Source: Bacteroidales bacterium
GTDB taxonomy: Bacteria; Bacteroidota; Bacteroidia; Bacteroidales; F082
DNA: 64,000 bases
Assembly (NCBI GenBank): GCA_024400395.1
Contig: JAKSMW010000008.1
Span: forward strand, 1 to 64,000
Direction: 5' to 3'
The notes under the pieces were generated by a model. It was not told where the DNA came from. It searched no databases and saw only the letters and a list, made by a program, of their open reading frames with translations. Shown in pieces: positions 42,431 to 49,596 of the stretch. The translations under genes and the position numbers were made by a program. The stretch's first letter is position 1; each line of letters opens with the position of its first letter.

Positions 42431-43504
42431 TTATTTAGGTGCTTTTATTACAAAATAAATTCCGAATATCGAGAAGATGATGTTAGGCAGCCATCCGGCG
42501 AGGGCGGGCGACATGCCTCCCGACATCGCGAAGACTCTTGAGAACTCGATGAAGATGATGTAAGCGAAGGTGATCGTGATTCCGATGCCGAGGCTGAGTC
42601 CCATCCCGCCTCGCGTCTTGCGGCACGACACCGCCATCCCGATGACAGTCAGGATGATGATGGCCGCCGGCGACGCCAGACGTTTGTGCATCTCAATCTC
42701 ATACGTCAGGACGTTGTCCGCGCCTTTCATCTTCTGGTAGTTGATATAGTCTTTCAGTTCTATGAGATTCATCTCCTCGAAATCCTCAAAGACGTTGTAC
42801 AGGTCGGTGGGCCGCAGCATAATCGTGGTGTCTTTCGACTTGCCTCTCACGAGATATTCCTCAGGCTCGATGAAATGCTCCACGTAATTCGCGATGTTCC
42901 AGTTGCCGTTCACGGTGTCGTACTTGATCCTGTCGGCCATGATTTTATACGTAAGGGAATGTTTGTCAAACTTCTCCATGGTGAACTTGTACCCGGTATG
43001 GCGTTTCACATCGTAATTGGCGACATAGACGTATGTGTCGGGGCTTATCTGCGCATGGATGTTCACCCCTGCGCTGCGGGCGAGCACCGTGATGTATTTG
43101 TTCTTGAATTCTCTTCTGATCTTGTCTGTCCTCGGAATGAGGAAGTTGCCGAGATAGAACGATGTCACCGCGAGCAGCAGAGCCGCCACCATGTAAGGTT
43201 TCAGCAGCCGCCAGAAACTCACGCCGCTGCTCAAGATGGCGATGATCTCGGTATGTCCGGCCATCTTTGAAGTGAAGAAGATGACGGAAATGAATGTGAA
43301 AAGAAATATGAACAGGTTGATGAAATAAGGTATGAACGGCAGGTAGAAGTCAAACACGACCTCTTTCAAGGTGGCGTGGTTGGTGATGAAATCGCCGACA
43401 TTCTCCGCCACGTCGAACACTATCACGACTACAATGAGCAGACTGATGGCAAAGAAGAATGTGCCAATGTATTTTTTGAAGATATACCAGTCAAGTTTCG
43501 TCAT
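42431..43504 (-). CDS. LptF/LptG family permease (YjgP/YjgQ)
   Basis: A 357-residue membrane protein with three N-terminal helices, a periplasmic jellyroll-like domain (residues of about 130-260) and three C-terminal helices (SPAAIIILTVIGMAVSCRKT; LGIGITITFAYIIFIEFSRV). This is the permease of the Lpt complex that takes lipopolysaccharide out of the inner membrane. The tgt-lptG order is conserved in Bacteroidota, favouring LptG. The nearby kdsB fits a lipopolysaccharide context. Confidence 0.92.
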   Translation of the reverse strand: MTKLDWYIFKKYIGTFFFAISLLIVVVIVFDVAENVGDFITNHATLKEVVFDFYLPFIPYFINLFIFLFTFISVIFFTSKMAGHTEIIAILSSGVSFWRLLKPYMVAALLLAVTSFYLGNFLIPRTDKIRREFKNKYITVLARSAGVNIHAQISPDTYVYVANYDVKRHTGYKFTMEKFDKHSLTYKIMADRIKYDTVNGNWNIANYVEHFIEPEEYLVRGKSKDTTIMLRPTDLYNVFEDFEEMNLIELKDYINYQKMKGADNVLTYEIEMHKRLASPAAIIILTVIGMAVSCRKTRGGMGLSLGIGITITFAYIIFIEFSRVFAMSGGMSPALAGWLPNIIFSIFGIYFVIKAPK

Positions 43505-43546
43505 TGTATTCGTTTATTTCCGTTATCTTTAATAGTCTAATTCAGG

Positions 43547-44680
43547 TCAAGAAATCCTGTTTGTCACCTTCGGCAGGATCATGTCGCGCCATTCGGTGAA
43601 GTCGCCTTCGATGATATGTTTCCTTGCTGTCTTGGCGATCCATAGATAGAAGCCGAGGTTGTGCACTGTGGCGATCATCGGGCCGAGTATCTCCTTTGAG
43701 ATGATGAGATGTCTCAGATATGCCTTTGAATAATGGCGGTCAACGTAAGTCGTGCCGTTTCCGTCGAGTGGTGAGAAGTCGTATTTCCAGCGTTCATTCT
43801 TGATGTTTATGATGCCTTCGGATGTGAAGAGCATCCCGTTGCGTCCGTTGCGGGTAGGCATGACGCAGTCGAACATGTCCACTCCCCGCGAGATCGCCTC
43901 GATGATGTTGGCGGGTGTGCCGACGCCCATGAGGTAACGTGGTTTGTCTTTAGGCAAAATGGCATTCACCACTTCAATCATCTCGTACATCACCTCTGTC
44001 GGTTCCCCGACGGCGAGGCCGCCGATGGCGTTGCCGTCAGCGTTCTTCGAGGCGATGAACTCCGCCGACTGTTCGCGCAGGTCCCTGAAGGTGCATCCTT
44101 GGACAATCGGGAAAAGCGACTGATGATAAACGTATTGCGGTTCCGTCTCGTTGAAACGTTTCAGGCATCTGTCGAGCCAGCGGTGCGTGCGTCCCATCGC
44201 CTCCTTCGCGTATTTGTATTCGGAGGTGCCGGGTGCGCATTCATCGAAGGCCATCATGATGTCGGCGCCGATGGTGCGCTCGATGTCCATCACACGCTCC
44301 GGCGTGAAAAGATGCTTCGAGCCGTCGATGTGAGAGCGGAACTCCACGCCTTCCTCTTTCATCTTACGGATGTCCGTCAGAGAGAAGACCTGAAATCCGC
44401 CGCTGTCGGTGAGTATCGGGTGATGCCAGCCGTTGAACTGATGCAGGCCGCCGCATTCGTGAAGCACGTCAAGACCGGGACGAAGATACAGATGATAGGT
44501 GTTCCCAAGAATAATCTGCGCCTTGATCTCGTCTTCCAAGTCCCTGATATGCGTGGCTTTAACACTTCCCACCGTCCCGACAGGCATGAAAATCGGGGTC
44601 TCGATTTCGCCGTGGTCGGTGGTCAGGATGCCGGCTCGCGCATTGCTTTTCGTATCGTTTTTTACTAATTCGTACTTCAT
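43547..44680 (-). CDS. tgt: tRNA-guanine(34) transglycosylase
   Basis: A 377-residue enzyme that inserts preQ1 at the wobble position of GUN tRNAs, including the His tRNA in this window. PIFMPVGTVGSVKATHIRDL, LTDSGGFQVFSL (catalytic Asp), ADIMMAFDECAPGTSEYKYA, QGCTFRDLREQS and GLAVGEPTEVMYEM are canonical. The C-terminal zinc site appears incomplete: I see MPTRNGRNGM and the late His residues, but not the usual C-x-C-x2-C cluster. Promoter upstream at 44695. Confidence 0.96.
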   Translation of the reverse strand: MKYELVKNDTKSNARAGILTTDHGEIETPIFMPVGTVGSVKATHIRDLEDEIKAQIILGNTYHLYLRPGLDVLHECGGLHQFNGWHHPILTDSGGFQVFSLTDIRKMKEEGVEFRSHIDGSKHLFTPERVMDIERTIGADIMMAFDECAPGTSEYKYAKEAMGRTHRWLDRCLKRFNETEPQYVYHQSLFPIVQGCTFRDLREQSAEFIASKNADGNAIGGLAVGEPTEVMYEMIEVVNAILPKDKPRYLMGVGTPANIIEAISRGVDMFDCVMPTRNGRNGMLFTSEGIINIKNERWKYDFSPLDGNGTTYVDRHYSKAYLRHLIISKEILGPMIATVHNLGFYLWIAKTARKHIIEGDFTEWRDMILPKVTNRIS

Positions 44681-44694
44681 CGAAAAATTTTGTG

Positions 44695-44702
44695 CAAAGG
44701 TA
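44695..44702 (-). promoter_or_regulatory. -7 box of the tgt promoter
   Basis: On the minus strand this reads TACCTTTG, 15 bases upstream of the tgt start. Confidence 0.65.
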
Positions 44703-44748
44703 AGAAAGTTTTTGAATGGAAAGTGGGGAAAGGAAAAAAGTTTTTAAT

Positions 44749-44918
44749 GGTTTCAATGTTTCATAGTTTCAAAGTTTCAATGTTTCAAAGTTTCAATGTT
44801 TCAAAGTTTCAATGTTTCAATGTTTCATCCTGAAACCACTGAAACCCTTGAAACCCTTGAAACCCCTGAAACCCCTGAAACCCCTGAAACTTTTGAATCT
44901 TTTGAACCCCTGAAACCA
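44749..44918. repeat. Back-to-back GTTTCAAA and CTGAAACCC spacer repeats
   Basis: GTTTCAA(A/T) units (44749-44825) are followed by CTGAAACCC or CTTGAAACCC units (44830-44918), the two halves being partly inverted copies of each other. No start codon or ribosome site is convincing inside; the open frame reading ETPETPETPE is produced by the repeat. The glycosyltransferase promoter follows directly. Confidence 0.85.
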
Positions 44919-44927
44919 AAAAAACAC

Positions 44928-44935
44928 TATCTTTG
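44928..44935 (+). promoter_or_regulatory. -7 box of the glycosyltransferase promoter
   Basis: TATCTTTG, 28 bases before ATG 44964. A TTTG at 44901-44904 may be the -33 element, formed by the repeat. Confidence 0.55.
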
Positions 44936-44963
44936 CAACTTGATTTTCAAACTTTCAACAAAT

Positions 44964-46130
44964 ATGATTTTAAGCGACAATATATTGAGCATCATTATTT
45001 TAGGAGTTTTTTTATTATCATGGGCGATTCAGATGGCGTACATCTGGGGGCTTTTCAGCCGACTTGCGTTTTTCAAGAGAAACAAATACGAAAGCAGGGG
45101 TGTGGCCACTTACGAGCCCGTCTCCGTCATCGTCTGCGCCCGCGACGCCTACGAGTATCTCGTTGACTTGGTGCCCAAAATACTTTCGCAGGATTATCCT
45201 GATTTCGAATTGGTTATAGTGAACGACTGTTCCGTTGACGAGACGACGGAATATCTCAAGGAGCTTGCGATACAGCATCCCGAAGTGAACATCGTGTCGC
45301 TGACACAGAGCCTGAATTTCTTCCACGGGAAAAAATTCCCGCTCAGCGTAGGCATCAAGTCGGCGAAGAACAACCTGCTGCTCCTCACCGACGCCGACTG
45401 CATGCCGAACGACGACAAATGGATCCGCAACATGGTCGGTGCGTACCGCAACGGCACGGAGGTGGTCCTCGGATACGGGCCGTATATCAGACGTAAAGGC
45501 CTGTTGAACAAACTGATACGTTTCGACACACTTTACACTGCGATGCAGTATATCTCGATGGCGTTGGCGAAGATGCCGTACATGGGTGTCGGACGGAACC
45601 TCTCATACCGCCGCGAGACTTTTTACAAAAACAAAGGATTCACCTCACATTACAACATTCCGTCGGGCGATGACGACATCTTCATCAGTCAGGTGGCGAA
45701 CAAGAGAAACACCCGCATCTTCATCGATCCGAACAGCAGAATCGAATCGGAACCGAAACATTCTTTTGGCAACTGGGTCCGCCAGAAACGCCGCCACTAC
45801 TCCACCGCAAACATGTACAAACCGCTGACAAACAGAATATTAGGAACACTTCTGGCGAGCCGTCTTTTCTATTACGGTTCACTGATTGCCTTGTTCTGTC
45901 TGCCTCACGCCTTCGACATCGCGACAGGTAACTTCTATTACTACGTAGTCATCGCCACGTTTGCGGTCCTGCATTACGGCAGCATGTTCACGATGTATTT
46001 CCTTTCCGCGAAGCAACTCGGCGAAAAGAAACTCGGACTTGTTTTCGTACCGTTTTATGACATCTTCTTCGTACTGTTCACCACACTGCTCGGATTGAGG
46101 AACATGATTTCCAAGCCGAAGGGGTGGTAA
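44964..46130 (+). CDS. Membrane-bound family 2 glycosyltransferase
   Basis: A 388-residue protein. One N-terminal membrane helix (ILSIIILGVFLLSWAIQMAY), GT-A domain with PVSVIVCARDAYEYLVDLVP, VIVNDCSVDETTEYL, LLTDADCMPNDDKWIRNMVG (DxD region), PSGDDDIFISQVANKRNTRI and QKRRHYS (similar to QxxRW), then three C-terminal helices. It probably makes a cell-surface glycan; donor and acceptor unknown. ATG 44964 was chosen because the upstream frame is repeat-derived. Confidence 0.88.
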   Translation: MILSDNILSIIILGVFLLSWAIQMAYIWGLFSRLAFFKRNKYESRGVATYEPVSVIVCARDAYEYLVDLVPKILSQDYPDFELVIVNDCSVDETTEYLKELAIQHPEVNIVSLTQSLNFFHGKKFPLSVGIKSAKNNLLLLTDADCMPNDDKWIRNMVGAYRNGTEVVLGYGPYIRRKGLLNKLIRFDTLYTAMQYISMALAKMPYMGVGRNLSYRRETFYKNKGFTSHYNIPSGDDDIFISQVANKRNTRIFIDPNSRIESEPKHSFGNWVRQKRRHYSTANMYKPLTNRILGTLLASRLFYYGSLIALFCLPHAFDIATGNFYYYVVIATFAVLHYGSMFTMYFLSAKQLGEKKLGLVFVPFYDIFFVLFTTLLGLRNMISKPKGW

Positions 46131-46237
46131 AGAATGACGAAGGCATTGCAAATCAATGCGAAAGAACGGAAACTGACGCACAAGGAAGAAAAACCTCGTG
46201 TGCCAGCCTCTCTTAACTCTACTCTCTACTCTTTTAA

Positions 46238-47791
46238 CTAAAGAACCACCTCCCACTCAACGATATTCTTTTTCTCGCTCGAAAACGCTACTCCGATGCG
46301 GAAAAGTTTCCGTTTGTCGACGGCGTAAGGCTCGGCGTAGCCTTTGTCTTCAATCTGTTTTAGGGCTTCCTCGGCGGTTCCGTCAAGCTTGAACTCGAAG
46401 ATATAGACGTAATCGGTGGTTTCAACAATCATGTCGGCTCTGCCGCGGGAATTTTCTTTCTCTGTAAAAGTAGTGTAACACGACAGCAGCCTGAATATCA
46501 GATAGAATGTGTAATGATAGTGGCTCTCGTAGCTCCAGACGCGTTCCTGGTAGTTGGCGTCGTAAGGAATTGAGGCGAAGAAGCCTGTCAGAGCGTCGCG
46601 CATGTCGTCGAGGCGGCACTGCCGGAGCATGTCGTTGATGTCCAAGACAAGGTTTTTCGTGTCGCTCCTGCGACCGCAGTAATCGTTTGCGAGAAGCGCG
46701 ACGAAGCCCTTCCGCACCTCGTTGTTCGGAAAGTCGAGCTTGTATTGATCCCTCGTTTCATCATAGCCTTTGATGGTCAGATACCCGCTCTGGTAAATCA
46801 TCGCTAAAGGGTCTTCGGTGTCGGCCTTGTAGTCCATGAAATAGCTTTTGTCATACTGTCGGCTCACTATCTCCTTGATGTTCGTCTTGCCGCGGTCGAT
46901 GAGTCTTACAAGGTATGTCGGCGTTGCCGTCGCAAACCAGTATTCGTCTAATTTTTTGTCATTCAATGCATTGAGTACACTGAACGGGTTGAAGATGTCT
47001 GTCATACCCTCGGAGAAATGGTAGCCGTCGTATTGTTTTTTGAGGCGAATGTACATCTCCTCCTTTGAGCAATTCTTTTTCTCGGCCATCGCCGCAATCT
47101 CCCCGTCGAAATAGCTCACGAGTTCGTCTTTCGTGATGCCGCACAGCGCGTCGAACTCGCTCTTCATGCTGATGTCCTCCGGCTGGTTGAAGCCGCTGAA
47201 AACGCTCACCTGCGAGAACTTGGTGACACCTGTGAGCAGCACGAAACGCAGGTGTTCGTCGGCGACCTTGAACGTGCCGTAGAACTCCTTCAGCACAGCG
47301 CGGTTCTCGGCTTCCATCGGCTCCATCAGCACGTCTAACAGAGGCTTGTCGTACTCGTCGATGAGGACGACGCACTTATGGCCGGTCTGACGGTGTGCTT
47401 CGCCGAGTATTTTTGCGAAACGGAGACCTGGCTTTTCGTATCTGTTCTCAATCCCGTAAAGTTCCTCCCAACTGTTCAGATAAGATGAAATCGTCTCCTT
47501 CAGGCCTTCTGTATCCTCAAAGCCGCCTTGTGCGAAATCTATCCTGAACACCGGATATTGCGTCCAGTCTTTCTCCAATTCATCAATTTCCAAGCCTTTG
47601 AAAAGCTCTTTCTTTCCTTTGAAATAGCTTTCCAATGTTGATATTAACAGCGATTTCCCGAACCTGCGCGGACGGCACAGGAAGCATACATGTTTCTGCG
47701 CGAGGTCATAAACGAGGTCTGTCTTATCCACATACACCATGCCTTCTTCGATGATGGTGCTGAATGTCTGGGTTCCGATGGGGTACTTCAT
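46238..47791 (-). CDS. AAA-ATPase-like / PD-(D/E)XK nuclease-domain protein, copy 2
   Basis: A 517-residue paralogue of the protein at 21723. The N-terminal 65 residues, the region [20 protein letters not shown] and the C-terminal 130 residues are almost identical between copies, while residues of about 75-150 and 230-300 differ more, a mosaic suggesting gene conversion. P-loop variant [10 protein letters not shown] and Walker B CVVLIDEYDKPLLD are intact, as is [20 protein letters not shown]. The non-coding flanks are also shared with copy 1. Confidence 0.88.
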   Translation of the reverse strand: MKYPIGTQTFSTIIEEGMVYVDKTDLVYDLAQKHVCFLCRPRRFGKSLLISTLESYFKGKKELFKGLEIDELEKDWTQYPVFRIDFAQGGFEDTEGLKETISSYLNSWEELYGIENRYEKPGLRFAKILGEAHRQTGHKCVVLIDEYDKPLLDVLMEPMEAENRAVLKEFYGTFKVADEHLRFVLLTGVTKFSQVSVFSGFNQPEDISMKSEFDALCGITKDELVSYFDGEIAAMAEKKNCSKEEMYIRLKKQYDGYHFSEGMTDIFNPFSVLNALNDKKLDEYWFATATPTYLVRLIDRGKTNIKEIVSRQYDKSYFMDYKADTEDPLAMIYQSGYLTIKGYDETRDQYKLDFPNNEVRKGFVALLANDYCGRRSDTKNLVLDINDMLRQCRLDDMRDALTGFFASIPYDANYQERVWSYESHYHYTFYLIFRLLSCYTTFTEKENSRGRADMIVETTDYVYIFEFKLDGTAEEALKQIEDKGYAEPYAVDKRKLFRIGVAFSSEKKNIVEWEVVL

Positions 47792-47814
47792 AACGGTATT
47801 ATTTTTTTCGGGTG

Positions 47815-47822
47815 CAAAGATA
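47815..47822 (-). promoter_or_regulatory. -7 box, AAA/PD-(D/E)XK copy 2
   Basis: On the minus strand this reads TATCTTTG, in the same place as for copy 1. Confidence 0.6.
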
Positions 47823-47933
47823 GTAAAAAAGTTTGAAAGTTTATAAAGTGTTAAAAGAGGAGAGTTAAAAGTTAAAAGAGGAGAGAGGAGAGAGGAAAGA
47901 GGAAAGAGGAGTTTTTTGATCTGCAGGGCAGAT

Positions 47934-48067
47934 GCCGGGCACGCGTGCCGCGTACCCGGTTATTGAGGTACTGCCCTGCGAACAGCCCGCAAGCCCGGCG
48001 GTGCCTGTAAGGCACTATCTCAATAACCGGGTACATGGAGGCGAAGCCGACATATGTCCGGCAAAAT
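47934..48067. mobile_element. Palindromic insertion-like element
   Basis: The arms GTACCCGGTTATTGAG (47952-47967) and CTCAATAACCGGGTAC (48019-48034) are a perfect 16-bp inverted repeat; smaller hairpins (GTGCC-TGTAA-GGCAC, 48001-48015) lie between. The outer flanks GATGCCGGGC and GCGCCAGCC are contiguous at 23410-23428, so about 125 bases look inserted here. A related half is at 27691-27746. No coding sequence, so it would be non-autonomous. Confidence 0.5.
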
Positions 48068-48079
48068 GCGCCAGCCAAC

Positions 48080-48129
48080 TCCACTCTCAACACTAAAGAC
48101 TAAAAACCAAAAACTAAAAACTAAAGACT
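48080..48129. repeat. CTAAAGA/CTAAAAAC spacer repeat
   Basis: ACTAAAGACTAAAAACC and AAAAACTAAAAACTAAAG units fill the spacer before the terminator. No gene. Confidence 0.6.
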
Positions 48130-48169
48130 AAAAGAGAAAGCCCCACTTTTTCGTGAGGCTTTCTCTTTT
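48130..48169 (-). terminator. Intrinsic terminator after the FISUMP gene
   Basis: A 13-bp perfect stem AAAAGAGAAAGCC/GGCTTTCTCTTTT with a further CAC/GTG pair. It can work in both directions because both sides carry A/T runs. Confidence 0.85.
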
Positions 48170-48215
48170 CTTCAGATTGCCCCGCTTAAGGACAAGGCAG
48201 GTTAAGTTCTAAGAG

Positions 48216-49280
48216 TTACCGCACCGGGCGCACTGTGAACCCGTAGTACCGATCGTCGTAGTTCTGCGGATAGACAGAGCCGGAATAGAAGCTCATGAAG
48301 TACGCGTTGTCCGGGCTGCCAATGTCGAGCGAACTCGACCAGTAGTAGCTGAGGGAACCCGCATATTTGAGGCTCGTGCCATCGCGGTAGCCGGCAGCCG
48401 GAAGGAAGATGTATTTGCTGCTGTCTGTTTTGCTCGTGAATTTACGGCCAGCCACACCATTCTCTGTAGTCCATGTGCAATCCGTGTTGTCGTACAGCTC
48501 CTGCCACTCTCCCGCCGTAGGCATCCGCCAGCCGCCGCCCCAGTTAGCGGTCGCGGCATCGCGAGTTGAAGCGAGGATATTGTCACTGCCGTACGGCTTT
48601 TGCGTCCATTCGGCAAAACTGCTCGTACCGCCTTGGGAGTACGACTGCCACGCGTAGCCAGATGTGAGGACTGTGTTCCCGGCACCTGTCGTCATGCTTC
48701 TCCAAGTGCTGCACGGATTGTCCTGGCTGTGGCCGTCGGCGTAGTACGGCAGAACCTCGCCCCAAGCGTAGTAGTCACCGTATTCTTCGGGCTTACTCGC
48801 GCCGACGTTGCACGTCGCCCATAAGAGGCCGCTCGGGAGACCGAGGTCAACATAATCGTGGTCGCCACCGCCACCGCTCAGCGTGGTGAAGCTCTTCTGC
48901 TCGCCGTAGCTCGTCCCTTCGCTGTTGGTGGCGTATGCACGAACGTAATATGTCGTATTTTCCGTCAGTCCTGTGATGTTGCTCGTGAAACTGCCGGTCC
49001 CGCTGCCGTCGGTGGTGTGCGAGTCGGAGACCGTCGGGTTCTGCGACGTGCTCCAGCACACGCCGCGGGCAGTAACCGCCGCGCCGCCGTCAGATGTCAC
49101 CTCGCCGCCACAGGTGGCAGTGGTCTGGATGATGTCGGTGACATTGTTTGTCGTCACTGTCGCGACGGTCTGCGTCCCGCCGCCGCCCGGATTGTTGTTG
49201 TCGTCCTTCTTGCACGACACGCACAGTGCCATCGCCATGCACACCATCACCGTGGTGAATAATCTGATTCGTCTTTTCAT
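48216..49280 (-). CDS. FISUMP-domain surface lipoprotein
   Basis: A 354-residue protein. The lipoprotein signal ends in AMALCVSC. A fibronectin III-like domain follows (TTNNVTDIIQTTATCGGEVT, GLTENTTYYVRAYATNSEGT). The C-terminal FISUMP domain (Fibrobacter succinogenes major paralogous domain) shows DYVDLGLPSGLLWATCNVGA, YYAWGEV, WGGGWRMPTAGEWQELYDNT, YIFLPAAGYRDG and YYWSSS. Function unknown; such proteins are surface-exposed and multi-copy in gut Bacteroidales. Start 49280 places the signal at the N-terminus. Confidence 0.9.
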   Translation of the reverse strand: MKRRIRLFTTVMVCMAMALCVSCKKDDNNNPGGGGTQTVATVTTNNVTDIIQTTATCGGEVTSDGGAAVTARGVCWSTSQNPTVSDSHTTDGSGTGSFTSNITGLTENTTYYVRAYATNSEGTSYGEQKSFTTLSGGGGDHDYVDLGLPSGLLWATCNVGASKPEEYGDYYAWGEVLPYYADGHSQDNPCSTWRSMTTGAGNTVLTSGYAWQSYSQGGTSSFAEWTQKPYGSDNILASTRDAATANWGGGWRMPTAGEWQELYDNTDCTWTTENGVAGRKFTSKTDSSKYIFLPAAGYRDGTSLKYAGSLSYYWSSSLDIGSPDNAYFMSFYSGSVYPQNYDDRYYGFTVRPVR

Positions 49281-49399
49281 CTTTTTGTGTGATTTTGAAT
49301 TTTCAAGGGGACTTCTGTTTTTTTCTCTTTCCACGCCGCCGTTCTGAATTTCGCGAAGTCCGTTGAACGAAATCCAAAAAGGAAACGACGGCGCAAAGA

Positions 49400-49596
49400 T
49401 AGGAACTTTTCCACTTCAACGGCACGGACGCAAAAAAATATTTTATGTAATATTTTTATACACTTTTCATGGAAGTTCTTCACCACGAATTTTCACGAAT
49501 AGTCTTCGGTGGTGCGCCAGCAGTTTTGGTTTTGGGTTAAAAAGTTTTTCTCTCTAATCTCTCATCTCTAAACTCTAAACTCTAAGCTCTAAACTC
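49400..49596. repeat. Spacer with CACGAAT and CTCTAAA repeats
   Basis: There is no gene between the FISUMP start and the protease stop. CACCACGAATTTTCACGAAT (49481-49500), GTGCGCCAGC (49512-49521) and a CTCTAAACTCTAAGCTCTAA run (49563-49596) belong to the dispersed spacer families. Confidence 0.6.

Noticed and set aside
44796-44963. Longer glycosyltransferase with a TPETPETPE-rich N-terminus
   Set aside because: That stretch is the reading of the CTGAAACCC spacer repeat and precedes the promoter's -7 box at 44928.
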